This document shows positions 1 to 9,869 of a stretch of 64,000 nt of DNA, piece by piece; position 1 is the stretch's first letter, and every line of letters starts with the position of its first letter. The stretch comes from Nitriliruptoraceae bacterium (GTDB lineage Bacteria > Actinomycetota > Nitriliruptoria > Nitriliruptorales > Nitriliruptoraceae). Position numbers and translations under genes: made by a program. The DNA lies in assembly GCA_003558435.1 (NCBI GenBank), contig PWLR01000019.1, positions 1-64,000 on the forward strand. Reading direction: 5' to 3'. The notes beneath the pieces are model-generated. The model was not told where the DNA came from. It made no database searches and was given only the letters and a program-made list of their open reading frames with translations.

Positions 1-121
1 CCACCAACGACAACACCCGATCGATATCCCGCTGCGGATCGATCACCGCAGCCACCGAACCATCACTCACCACATAACTACGATCCCCCAACGACGGGGT
101 CTCGATCGTCAAGATCTCCAT
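1..121 (-). CDS. MBL-fold metallohydrolase (persulfide dioxygenase-like), N-terminal part only
   Basis: Reverse strand from ATG at 121 reads MEILTIETPSLGDRSYVVSDGSVAAVIDPQRDIDRVLSLV, a typical N-terminus of MBL/rhodanese-type hydrolases; runs off the left edge. Confidence 0.7.
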   Translation of the reverse strand, partial: MEILTIETPSLGDRSYVVSDGSVAAVIDPQRDIDRVLSLV

Positions 122-190
122 GTCGTACCTCTCTTGTTCGGGTGGTTTCTGACCGTTCGGGTGCGTCGTTCGGCGGTTTCGCCTACGGGC

Positions 191-1858
191 CTACAACGCC
201 GGTAATCGTCCGGACATTTCATCGGTCAGCCGTGCAGCCCGCGTCGCCGTCGGCACGTCCGCGTGGACCCTCCCCTCGAAGCGGCGGCCGAGGTGGGCGC
301 GATCGAACGGCCGGAGCACCCCGTCCCGGAGCCCGACGACGTGGAGCCGTACGCCGGCCGCGGAGCACGCGGCATCCACGGCGGCCAACGACTGCAGGCC
401 GGAGAGATCGGCGCTCGGGACCCCCGCGAGGTCGAGGACCAGCGGACCGCCGGCCTCTGGCTCGGAGCGCCGGTCCAGCTCCTCCTCGACGAAATCCAGC
501 AACCGCACGCCGCTCGCGGGAAGCAGGTCACCCTCGACGGTGAGCACGGTGGCCCCGTCCCGCGTGTCGACGGTGATCCGTGGGATCCCGACGCGCCACA
601 GCGACAGCACCAGGCTCGTCGCGATGCCGATGCCGATGCCGATCTCCACCCCGATCAGCAGGGTGGCCAGGAACGTGATCGTCAGCGCGAGGCCGTCGGT
701 GCGCTCGACCCGCCAGGCGTGGATCGCCTCCCGGACATCGACGAGCTTGGTGACCGCGACGAGCACCACGGCGGCGAGCACGACCTCCGGCAGCGTCGTG
801 AACAGCGGCGCGAGCAGCAGGAGCGCCAGCAGCACCCCGGCGGCCGTCACGAGGCTGGCGAGCGGACTGCGGGCTCCGGCCTCGTGGTTCACTGCCGTGC
901 GCGAGAACCCGCCGGCGACCGGGAACGCCTGCACCAGGCCCGCCGTCAGGTTGGCCGCACCGGAGGCGATCAGTTCCTGGTCCGGGTCGATGCGGTCACG
1001 GGTGCGTACGGCGATGGCGCGGGCGACACTGATGCCCTCGAGGTACGACAGCAATGCGATGATCGCCGCACCCGGCAGCAGCGCGACGACCTGGTCGAGC
1101 GAGGCGGATGGCACCCCCGGCAGCGGGAACCCGCCCGGCACCTCGCCGAGCACGGCCACACCGGCGTCCTGCAGCCCGAGCAGCGGGACCGCGGCCGTGG
1201 CCAGCACGACGACCAGCAGCGGGACGGGGACCCGGTTGCCCAGGCGACGGCCCAGCACCAGCCCGGCGATGGCGAGCACACCGACGGTGAGGGTCGCCGC
1301 GTTGGTCGCGTTCAGCGCCGCGAAGATGGCCGTGATCCGCTCCAACCAGCCTTCCGGACGTCCGATGTCGAGACCGAAGAGCTTGTCGAGTTGGCTGGTG
1401 GCGATCACGATCGCCGCGGCCGAGGTGAACCCGCTCACGACCGGATGGGAGAGCAGACCGGTGAGCCGCCCGGCACGGAGCAGCCCGAGCATGAGCTGTA
1501 GGGCGCCGACCAGGAGGGCGAGGACCCCCGCCAGGGCGATGTAGGTGCCCGGGTCGCCATCAGCGAGCGGGGCGAGCGTGGACGCGGTGAGCAGCGACAC
1601 GATCGCCACGGGCCCGAACGCGAGCTGTCCCGAGGTGCCGAGCAGGGCGTAGGCCACCAGCGGCACCGTCGAGGCGTACAGGCCCGCGACCGGGGGCATC
1701 CCCGCGAGCGCGGCGTAGGCCATCCCTTGGGGCACCAGCATGGCCGCGACCGTCAGCCCGGCCAGCACGTCGGCGCGACGGGACCCCCTGTCGGACCGAT
1801 CCAGCCAACCGATCAGCGGGATCCGACGCTGCAGCCACTCCGGCGCCCCGGCCATCAT
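191..1858 (-). CDS. SulP-family anion/sulfate transporter with C-terminal STAS domain
   Basis: LAGLTVAAMLVPQGMAYAALAGMPPVAGLYAS signature, STAS-like C-terminus; the ORF-track start at 2104 overlaps the rhodanese gene, M at 1858 preferred. Confidence 0.9.
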   Translation of the reverse strand: MMAGAPEWLQRRIPLIGWLDRSDRGSRRADVLAGLTVAAMLVPQGMAYAALAGMPPVAGLYASTVPLVAYALLGTSGQLAFGPVAIVSLLTASTLAPLADGDPGTYIALAGVLALLVGALQLMLGLLRAGRLTGLLSHPVVSGFTSAAAIVIATSQLDKLFGLDIGRPEGWLERITAIFAALNATNAATLTVGVLAIAGLVLGRRLGNRVPVPLLVVVLATAAVPLLGLQDAGVAVLGEVPGGFPLPGVPSASLDQVVALLPGAAIIALLSYLEGISVARAIAVRTRDRIDPDQELIASGAANLTAGLVQAFPVAGGFSRTAVNHEAGARSPLASLVTAAGVLLALLLLAPLFTTLPEVVLAAVVLVAVTKLVDVREAIHAWRVERTDGLALTITFLATLLIGVEIGIGIGIATSLVLSLWRVGIPRITVDTRDGATVLTVEGDLLPASGVRLLDFVEEELDRRSEPEAGGPLVLDLAGVPSADLSGLQSLAAVDAACSAAGVRLHVVGLRDGVLRPFDRAHLGRRFEGRVHADVPTATRAARLTDEMSGRLPAL

Positions 1859-2400
1859 GCGGCTCGCGCCGAGGAGGGCCGGTTGTAGGGCAGCTTGGCC
1901 AGCGCCATACCCATCGCGCAGGTGTTGGTCACGGCCGCGGTCACGAGCCCGACACCGACGGCTCCGGCGACGAACCGTGCGGAGGGGTAGATCGTGCTGA
2001 GCGCGATGGACCCCGCGACGATGCCGCCCGCGACGAGCCGGACCTGGCGTTCCAGGTCCCAACGGATCACGTCCTGAACGACGTCGCCATCGTCGGCCTG
2101 CCACGCGAGCATTCCTCCCTCGAGGATGGGGAGATCGGTCACGCCGGCGGCCTCGAGGAGCTCCTGCGCCTGGTGGGCACGGGCTCCGGAGCGGCAGACC
2201 AGCACGACCTCGCTTCCAGCCTCCCGGAAGCCGGCGATCTCGTCCACGTACTGGTCCAGCTGGTCGAGGGGACGGTTCTTCGACGACGGGATGTGCACCG
2301 ACTCGAACTCGCCCGGTGTGCGGACGTCGACGATGGCGACGTCACCGGGCCGGGACTTGAGTACGTCAGGAGTGATGCAGTGGGTCGCTTGTGACACGTG
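1855..2400 (-). CDS. Rhodanese domain protein with C-terminal membrane (DUF2892-like) segment
   Basis: DVRTPGEFESVHIPSSKN and catalytic VLVCRSGARAHQA; start probably GTG near 2400. Confidence 0.8.
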   Translation of the reverse strand, partial: HVSQATHCITPDVLKSRPGDVAIVDVRTPGEFESVHIPSSKNRPLDQLDQYVDEIAGFREAGSEVVLVCRSGARAHQAQELLEAAGVTDLPILEGGMLAWQADDGDVVQDVIRWDLERQVRLVAGGIVAGSIALSTIYPSARFVAGAVGVGLVTAAVTNTCAMGMALAKLPYNRPSSARAA

Positions 2401-2505
2401 TTCCTCCGGGAATTCGGGGATGGATCGGGCATGGGCGCGAGGGGCCCGGACATAATGTACGTACAAATAGGTATGCTGTCATCTCCGCCCCCCGACCGGA
2501 GAGCC

Positions 2506-2901
2506 ATGCCCGACTTCGCCGTCGCCGTCACCTGCATCGACGGCCGATTCCACGAAGCCCTGACCTCGTGGATGCGGCCACGGTTCGACGTCACCCACAT
2601 CGACCTGGTCACCGCTCCGGGCGTCAGTGCCGCCCTGGCTACCGGTGACGCGGGTGTGACCGAGGGGACCCTCGCCCGGTTGCGACCATCACTCGAAGCC
2701 CATCACGCCGCGGCCGTGGTGCTCGCCGCACACGAGGACTGCGCCGGCGATCCCTCGAGGCGCCGCGAACAACTGGCCGACCTGACCCTCGCCACGGCGC
2801 GACTACGCGCGCGCCTGGGCGATGCACGGCCGATCGTCGGCGTGCACCTGGGCATCGACGGGACGATCACGCTCGCGCCCGATCGAGCCTCGGATCGATA
2901 G
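2506..2901 (+). CDS. Small carbonic-anhydrase-like hypothetical protein
   Basis: MPDFAVAVTCIDGRF...; CxDGR-type motif, no further assignment. Confidence 0.45.
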   Translation: MPDFAVAVTCIDGRFHEALTSWMRPRFDVTHIDLVTAPGVSAALATGDAGVTEGTLARLRPSLEAHHAAAVVLAAHEDCAGDPSRRREQLADLTLATARLRARLGDARPIVGVHLGIDGTITLAPDRASDR

Positions 2902-3055
2902 GCCACCCGGAAAAACACATCGATGACCATCGATGCGTTCAGCGCGCAGGGCCACCTCGACCCATCGACAGCGACCGATGCGTCACTTATCGTGACCCAT
3001 GCATCGACCGCCATCGATATGGTCCACGACACCCAGATCCCCAGGAGCACCCACC

Positions 3056-3493
3056 ATGAGCCGTGTCCAACTCGCACTGAACGTGACCGACCTGTCCGCA
3101 GCGATCCACTTCTACGGGGCACTGTTCGACGCGGAGCCCACGAAGGTCCGTGAGGGCTACGCGAACTTCGCGATCACCGACCCGCCGCTGAAGCTCGTCC
3201 TCATCGAAGCCGCAGAGGGCACCGCGGGCGGCAGCCTGAACCACCTCGGCGTCGAGGTGTCGAGCACCACCGAGGTCGCGACCGCCTCGGCACGGCTGGC
3301 GGCCACCGGACTCGAGACCGACGACCGTGCCGCCGAGACCTGTTGCTACGCCACCCAGGACAAGGTGTGGGTGTCCGGGCCCGATCGCGAACGCTGGGAG
3401 GTCTACACCGTGCTTCGTGACGCCGATCGCATGCACCCCGACCAGACCCCGTCGGCCACGGCTTCGTCGTCGACGGTGGCATGCTGCAACTGA
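3056..3493 (+). CDS. CadI/ArsI-like VOC-family protein (metal/arsenic-associated)
   Basis: MSRVQLALNVTDLSAAIHFYGALFDAEPTKVREGYANFAI...; ATQDKVWVSGPDRERWEVYTV is typical of the ArsI/CadI family. Confidence 0.8.
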   Translation: MSRVQLALNVTDLSAAIHFYGALFDAEPTKVREGYANFAITDPPLKLVLIEAAEGTAGGSLNHLGVEVSSTTEVATASARLAATGLETDDRAAETCCYATQDKVWVSGPDRERWEVYTVLRDADRMHPDQTPSATASSSTVACCN

Positions 3494-3522
3494 CCGGCGA
3501 CCTCGCACGACCCGGAGGCGAG

Positions 3523-3825
3523 ATGACCGACACCGATGTGTTCGACCTGCTGGACGTGCTCGCCGACCCGCACCGTCGCCAGATCCTGCAACGCCTGGTC
3601 GACGGTGCGGTGTGCACGTGCACGGACCTCGTCGCGGCGACCGGGGTCGGTCAGCCCACGGTCTCGCACCACCTGAAGGTGCTGCGGGAAGCGGGCTTGG
3701 TGCGCGGTGAGCGGTGCGGACGGTTCGTGGAGTACTCGGTGGTGCCGGCTCGGCTTCGGACCCTGGCCGTAGCGTTCACCACACTGGCCGACCGCGCCGA
3801 GATGGTGGGATCGACCCGCTCCTGA
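3523..3825 (+). CDS. ArsR/SmtB-family transcriptional regulator
   Basis: Winged-helix GQPTVSHHLKVLREAGLVRGERCGRF with CTCTDL metal-ligand-like Cys pair. Confidence 0.9.
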   Translation: MTDTDVFDLLDVLADPHRRQILQRLVDGAVCTCTDLVAATGVGQPTVSHHLKVLREAGLVRGERCGRFVEYSVVPARLRTLAVAFTTLADRAEMVGSTRS

Positions 3826-3990
3826 GCGGTCACGGACTCCCCGGCGTCAGCACCTCGTGGACTCGCCGGAGAGAAGGTCCGCCGCTCCGGCGACCGTGAC
3901 CGGATCCTGCGGCGACGGACCGGTTCCGCCCTCGCCGTGTGCTGGGCGTGTCACCCACACCCGGGCGGACGCGGCCCCGGAACAGCAGCG

Positions 3991-4011
3991 AGCCCCGCCG
4001 AAGGCGGGGCT
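3991..4011 (-). terminator. Hairpin AGCCCCGCC-GAA-GGCGGGGCT downstream of csp
   Basis: Perfect 9-bp stem with 3-nt loop, located after the csp stop codon. Confidence 0.6.
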
Positions 4012-4075
4012 CGACTCGACCGTGGTGTTCGTCCGGCTATGCCAGTTCGAACCTCAAGATCGTCACCTCGTCAGC

Positions 4076-4279
4076 TCAGAGCGGCTGGACGTCGGTGGCC
4101 TGGGGGCCCTTCTGGCCCTGGCCAACGTTGAAGCTGACCTTCTGGTTCTCGTCCAGCGACTTGTAACCTTCCGCGATGATCGCGGAGAAGTGAACGAACA
4201 GGTCCTCGCCACCTTCATCGGGCTGGATGAAACCGAAGCCCTTGTCGGCGTTGAACCACTTGACGGTACCTTCTGGCAT
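4076..4279 (-). CDS. Cold-shock domain protein (CspA family)
   Basis: [34 protein letters not shown]. Confidence 0.95.
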   Translation of the reverse strand: MPEGTVKWFNADKGFGFIQPDEGGEDLFVHFSAIIAEGYKSLDENQKVSFNVGQGQKGPQATDVQPL

Positions 4280-4576
4280 GTGCTGTTCCCTTGTTTGATG
4301 GCGCATCGGCTCGGGTGGTTCGAGCGGAATCGCAAGAACGATAGGCCCCGACCGGGCGCGTGGTGACACCACGCTACCTCATCATCCGGGTTTCGCAACG
4401 TCCGGCACCGATGGCGCACGGTGCACCGGGAGGGGTCGCGTCTCCGGCGGGCGCCGTGGTGGTTGCATCGGCGCCGACCGGACGCGACAGCGCAACTCCG
4501 GGTGGGGCCCGATCCTGGATGCGCTGAGCCGAGCCCGCCTCGTCGGACCCACGAACGGCAACGCAGCTCACCGGGG

Positions 4577-5350
4577 TCAGGTCGCGGGTCCGCCGTGGCG
4601 TCCCTGACCTGCGCGGAAGCGCGCGAGGCCCTCGTGCATGCCACCGGCGTCGATGGCCGCGATGCCGCCATCGTGCTCGGCCAGCAAGGCGTCCGCGAGC
4701 GACAGCCCGTGCGAGGTGAGCGCCGATGCCCGGTCGGCCAGCATCGTGGTCCGGGGCAGCGCGGCCAGTTGATGGGCCAGCGCCACGGCCTCGGCCAGCG
4801 CCGACCCAGGCGCCGCGACCCGGGTCGCCAGGCCGATCGCGAGCGCTTCCTCGGCGTCCACCGGGCGGCCCGTGAGGATCAGATCCATCGCCCGTGCCTG
4901 CCCGATCAGCCTCGGCAGGCGCACGGTGCCGCCGTCGATCAGCGGCACGCCCCACCGTCGGCAGAAGACCCCCAGGACGGCGTCCGCCGCCACGATCCGC
5001 AGGTCCGCCCACAGCGCCAACTCCAGACCGCCGGCGACCGCATGGCCCTCCACCGCCGCGATCACGGGCTTGCCGAGCTGCATCCGCGTCGGACCCATCG
5101 GGCCACGCTCCGAGCGCTCGAGCCGGTTGGTGCGTTCCGGATCGACCGCCACCGCATGCAGGTCGGCGCCGGCGCAGAAGGTCCCACCCGCGCCCGTCAG
5201 CACGGCCACGTGCTGGGCGGGGTCGTCGTCGAACCGCTCGAACGCCTCGAGCAGCGCGTCCGCCGTGGGACGGTCCACGGCGTTGCGAACCTCCGGCCGG
5301 TCGATCGTGACGACCAGGACCGGGCCGTCCATGTGGGTGCGAACACTCAT
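4577..5350 (-). CDS. Enoyl-CoA hydratase/isomerase family (crotonase fold)
   Basis: FCAGADLHAVA and GHAVAGGLELALWADLRI motifs. Confidence 0.9.
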   Translation of the reverse strand: MSVRTHMDGPVLVVTIDRPEVRNAVDRPTADALLEAFERFDDDPAQHVAVLTGAGGTFCAGADLHAVAVDPERTNRLERSERGPMGPTRMQLGKPVIAAVEGHAVAGGLELALWADLRIVAADAVLGVFCRRWGVPLIDGGTVRLPRLIGQARAMDLILTGRPVDAEEALAIGLATRVAAPGSALAEAVALAHQLAALPRTTMLADRASALTSHGLSLADALLAEHDGGIAAIDAGGMHEGLARFRAGQGRHGGPAT

Positions 5351-5477
5351 CGGGGTGACCTCTCGAGGATCGACCGGGACCGGTCCGGCGAGGGTCGCAC
5401 ATCGCAGCGCCCTCCGGATGCGGGTGCCCGGGTCGCAGGGGCAGAGGTCGCCCTCGCCGAGGCCCCGGGACCGGTCC

Positions 5478-6461
5478 CTAGACGGGGGCCTCCTGGAGCT
5501 GCCCGAGCGTGGTCCGTGAACGCTCGCGCTGGGCGAGCCACACCCCGCCGATGGTCAGCACGGTGCCGGCCAGCACCACCAGGGTCAGCGCTTCGCCGAG
5601 CACGAGCGCTCCGGCCACCAGGGCGACGATCGGGATCAGGTAGGTGACCATGACCGCACTGGTGGCCCCGACCCCCTCGATCAAGGCGTAGAAGGTCAGG
5701 AAGGCCAGCGCGGTCCCGAACACGCCGAGGGCCACCAGGGCGAGGACGGCCGACACCGGCACGACGGCGAGTTCGGGGACGGGTGCGAACAACGCCGCAG
5801 CCGGGATGGTCAGCACGGCACTGGCCAGCACCTGACCGGTGGCGATGGCCAACGGCGAGTGGTGGCCCGACACGTACTGCTTGGCGTAGACCGTGCCCCC
5901 GCCGTAGGACACGGTTGCCAGAACGATCGCTGCTGCCGCCAGGACCGTCCCCGGCCTACCGAGGTTGCCGGAGACCGCGAGTCCCGTGCCGCTGAGCGCG
6001 ACCAGCAACCCCAGGACCCGGCGCGCGGACGCGCGCTCGACCCGCACGAGCATCGCGATCAGCAGCGTGGATGTGGGGGCCAACGCGTTGACGACGGCGA
6101 CCAGGCCCGACGGCAGGAACTGCGTCGCTCACGCCATCAGCCCCCAGGGGATCGCGTTCCCCAGTGCAGCCAGCAGGGTGAGGTCACGCCAGACGGCGAG
6201 GCCGCGCGGCAGGCGGGTGCCGCGCACCCGGAGGATGACCAGCAGCACGATGGCGCCGATGACGCACCGGACCGCCACGATCCACAGCGGCGCCACGGTT
6301 TCCACCGCGACCTTGATGAACAGGAACGAGCACCCCCACATCAGCCCCAGCGCCACGAGCAGCACGACATCACGGGTGGTGAAGGTCGACCGGACCTGGG
6401 TGACGGCCACGAGGGTTCCTGGCACGAGAGCTGGCCCGAGCGGGGGGAACCGCGGGCGCAA
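5478..6461 (-). pseudogene. EamA/DMT-family transporter interrupted by an in-frame TGA
   Basis: ORFs 6129..6461 and 5478..6083 are in the same frame; reading through TGA (6131-6129) gives ...IPWGLMA*ATQFLPSGLVAVVNALAPTSTLLIA..., a continuous EamA sequence. Confidence 0.75.
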
Positions 6462-6646
6462 CGAGGAGGGAAGCGGCGCCGAGAGTATCTCGACATCGAG
6501 AGAGTCGATATCCGACCCACCGGCCGACGATGCGCGGAGTGGCCACTCCCAGCCGGACGGCCCGGTCGGCAGCCCGAGACGGGCGCTTCGTTGCGGTCCG
6601 TCCTTCGTTGCGGTCCGAGGGGCTCGGCCCGACCGCGTCGCCGCGG

Positions 6647-7813
6647 CTACCGAGGGGCCAGGGGCTTGAGACGGTTCTCACGCTTCGGGGGCACCAGCGC
6701 GACCAGCAGGGCAGGGGTGGCCGCGGCCAGCAGTGCCACGTCGCCGCCGAAACGGGTGGCCAGCACCCCGAACAGGCTCGGCCCGATGATGAACCCGGCC
6801 GCGATGAACACGATGGCCAAGGTGAACCCGGTGGTGGGGCGATCTCGGTAGACATGCTGGCTCCACATCACCAGCAGAGCGAACCCGGTCGTGAAACCCA
6901 CCCCGAACAGGCCCGCCGACCCGAGGGCGGCGACCGTCGAACCGGGCGCGACCAGCAGCACGAGGAACGATCCGCTGATCAGGACCAGCATCACCGCCAA
7001 CGGTCTACGCACGCCGAAACGGTTGGCGATGCTGCCGCCGAAGGCACCCACCGCAGCGCCGGCGATCCCCAGGGTCGCCCACATCGCCGGACCGATCCAA
7101 CCGGCCAGGCCGGCATCCTGGACGGTGACCGGCGCGTACGCGAAGTAGGCACCGCAGGTGATCGATATCCCCAGTGCGACGACCAGCATCCGCAGCGACC
7201 GGGGGTTGAGGAACCACCCCAGCCGGGGCCGTCGGTGGCCGGAGACCGGACCTACCGTGTCTGGTGCCAGCACGCGCCAGGCCGCCGCGGCCGCCACCAG
7301 CCCGATCGCCGCGAACCCCCACCACACGGCCCGCCACCGGTCCCCGGCCACCAGCGTGATCCCGCTGGCGACCACCAGACCGACCGGCGAGCCGGCGTTG
7401 ACCAGCGCAAGCGCACGCCGGGTCTCCTGCGTCGGGACCTTGTACGCGATCGCATCCGAGAACGGCGCCCACGCCCCGCCGGCGCTGGTGCCCGCCGCGA
7501 TCACCCCCACGGCCAGCAGGATCGGACCAGGCGCCGATGCCATCGTGGCCGCACCGACCGCCAACAGCAGACACCCCGAGACCACCGGCACGCGAGGCCC
7601 GTACCGGGCCGTGAGGACCCCGGTGGCCACGGTGGCGACCAGGTAGCCCGCCTGCGCCGAGCTGGCGTAGAAGCCCAGCACGTCCAGTGACAGGCCGAAC
7701 TCCTCCCGGAACCTCGGTACGAACAGCCCGAACGCCTGCCGACCGAGGGCGTAGGTCGCTACCAGTGCCAGCAGACCCGCAAGCCCGACACGGGAACTCT
7801 GACTGATCGGCAC
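6647..7813 (-). CDS. MFS transporter
   Basis: 12-TM-like hydrophobic pattern, ALGRQAFGLFVPRFREEFGLS; GTG start at 7813. Confidence 0.85.
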   Translation of the reverse strand: MPISQSSRVGLAGLLALVATYALGRQAFGLFVPRFREEFGLSLDVLGFYASSAQAGYLVATVATGVLTARYGPRVPVVSGCLLLAVGAATMASAPGPILLAVGVIAAGTSAGGAWAPFSDAIAYKVPTQETRRALALVNAGSPVGLVVASGITLVAGDRWRAVWWGFAAIGLVAAAAAWRVLAPDTVGPVSGHRRPRLGWFLNPRSLRMLVVALGISITCGAYFAYAPVTVQDAGLAGWIGPAMWATLGIAGAAVGAFGGSIANRFGVRRPLAVMLVLISGSFLVLLVAPGSTVAALGSAGLFGVGFTTGFALLVMWSQHVYRDRPTTGFTLAIVFIAAGFIIGPSLFGVLATRFGGDVALLAAATPALLVALVPPKRENRLKPLAPR

Positions 7814-8414
7814 GATGATCCTTCCACGGCATCCGCCACGGTGCACCGGGGGCCCGTCGGCCCTCGCCACCCAACCAGTTCGTGACCACGCCGGGGATTT
7901 CTCGGCCACCGACGACTGGCGCAGCTCCCGTGGACGCTCGGTCGGCCGTCGCGTCTCCCAGCTACCAGGCGTCCGTCGCAACCCGGTTCTCGGCCGGCAC
8001 AACCGTGCCGGTGGGGGCGTTCACGGATCTTCGCCTGCACCGCGAGGACCGAAGTGAACCGGGCCGGCTCCCCCCGGTGGCGTCATGTCGGGTGCGGCGG
8101 TGGACTTCGGGCTGAGCGCGGCGCTGATCCCGAGGTGACCCACCGAGAAGGTGCGCGTCGAGTCGTCGCGGCCGCGACCAGAGCGGGGCATCCGTCGTCC
8201 CCGACACAGGCGCGCTCCAGCTCCCCTACGCCCCGACCGCACCCGGTGGGCTCGGCACTGCCGACGACGAGCGGCCGGCAGCGCGCCGAAGGCCTCTGTC
8301 CCAGCAAGCCACGAGACGGTGGCGGGCGGGAGGTGGTGGGCGCCCTGCCAGTCTGCAGCCCGGGGAACGACCTACGGTCGCGCTTGCTGTCGGTCCACGA
8401 TTCGGGAGCTGCAC

Positions 8415-9518
8415 ATGAACCGCACCCCCGCGACCGCCGCCGACGTTCTGGGTGTTCCCCTGCTGCCCCCGGGCCCGCTCACCGCGCTCGGCAACCGGAT
8501 CCGTGGCGTCCTCGGTCGCCTGCACGGGGCGATGGCCCCGCCGCCGGCGCGGATCCTGGAGGGACTGTTCGGCATGCTGGAGCACCGGGTGCTCGTGGCG
8601 CTGTGCCAAGCCGGCGTGCCCGAGGCGCTCACCGGCCCGATGGCGGTACCCCCACTCGCGCGTCGGCTCGGCGCCGATCCCGTGCGCCTCGAGCGGCTCT
8701 TGCGTCACGCGGCCACCAACGGCTGGGTCCGCCTCGATCGTCACGGACGGGTCCGCCCCACCCGCCTCACCGCGTTCCTGCGCAGCGACCATCCGGGGGG
8801 ATGGCGGGCGTGGGTCGAGTTCGCCGGCGGGCAGGAGATCGTGGCCGCGGTCGGCGCGCTCTCGGTGGACGCAGAACCCACCGACACGTTCGCCGCCGTC
8901 AACGGCGCACCGTTCTTCGACTGGATGGCTCAGCACCCAGACCGTTGGAGCACGTTCGATCGCGCCATGGGCGCTGGTGGGCGCATGCATGCCCTGACGT
9001 TGGCCGCGGCACTCGACTGGTCCGAGGACCGACGGGTGTGCGATGTCGGGGGCGGCACGGGAGAGCTGCTATCGACCCTGCTGGACCTCGTCCCCAGCTT
9101 GGAGGGCACACTTCTCGACCTGCCCGAGGTCGTCGCCCGAGCGGTGCCGCATCCCCGGCTGCAGACCCGTGGCGGCGACGCGTTCGCGCACGTCCCCGGA
9201 GGCTTCGACACCTACCTGTTGGTGAACGTCCTCCACGACTGGGACGACGCCCACACCGTGCGGATCCTCACGCGGGTGGCCCGGGCCACCGGGTCCTCGG
9301 GACGTGTGGTCGTGGTCGAAAGTGGATACACGGCGGTGCCCCGTGACACGCTCGCGGTCTCGGCCGACCTGCTGATGGCCACACTCACCTCTGGCGGCCG
9401 TGAGCGTGGCACCGAGGAGTTCATCGAACTCGGTCACGCCGCCGGGCTGCGGCACGAACGGGTGGTGCGGCTCGCGTCGGGCGACCTCGCCCACGTGTTC
9501 CACCCGGCCGAGCGATAG
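8415..9518 (+). CDS. SAM-dependent O-methyltransferase (CrtF/acetylserotonin OMT-like)
   Basis: VCDVGGGTGELLSTLLDLVPSLEGTLLDLPEVV and LLVNVLHDWDDAHTVRIL. Confidence 0.85.
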   Translation: MNRTPATAADVLGVPLLPPGPLTALGNRIRGVLGRLHGAMAPPPARILEGLFGMLEHRVLVALCQAGVPEALTGPMAVPPLARRLGADPVRLERLLRHAATNGWVRLDRHGRVRPTRLTAFLRSDHPGGWRAWVEFAGGQEIVAAVGALSVDAEPTDTFAAVNGAPFFDWMAQHPDRWSTFDRAMGAGGRMHALTLAAALDWSEDRRVCDVGGGTGELLSTLLDLVPSLEGTLLDLPEVVARAVPHPRLQTRGGDAFAHVPGGFDTYLLVNVLHDWDDAHTVRILTRVARATGSSGRVVVVESGYTAVPRDTLAVSADLLMATLTSGGRERGTEEFIELGHAAGLRHERVVRLASGDLAHVFHPAER

Positions 9519-9659
9519 CCGCGACGGGAGGCTCACAAGCCATCCCGCTGCGCGCGTGCAGGTGCTGGTCAAGGTGTCCGGACTCGCCGCGTTGCTCGAG
9601 GTCGTACCCACGCCGGGCAGCGAGGGGTGGCTGTCCTCGCCGATCACCGACCTGGCCTC

Positions 9660-9869
9660 GAGGACGGCGAGATGTTCGGCGCCGGCGCGGGACGGGGCTG
9701 AACCGTCCGGTGCCGCAGCCGAGTTCGATCAGCCGTTGGCCGGCAGCGGCCCGAGCGAGCGTGGCGTCGCGTTCGACCGAGAACGCGTGACGTCCCCGGA
9801 GGGCCGCTCGAACCCACGGTCGTAGCGTTCGGGGTCGAGCGCGCCGGAGGCTTCGGGGTCGTCGCTCAC
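9660..9869 (-). pseudogene. Remnant of a class I SAM methyltransferase
   Basis: Minus strand reads LDPERYDRGFERPSG then (shifted frame) HAFSVERDATLARAAAGQRLIELGCGTGRFS, with motif I intact but frame broken. Confidence 0.6.
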
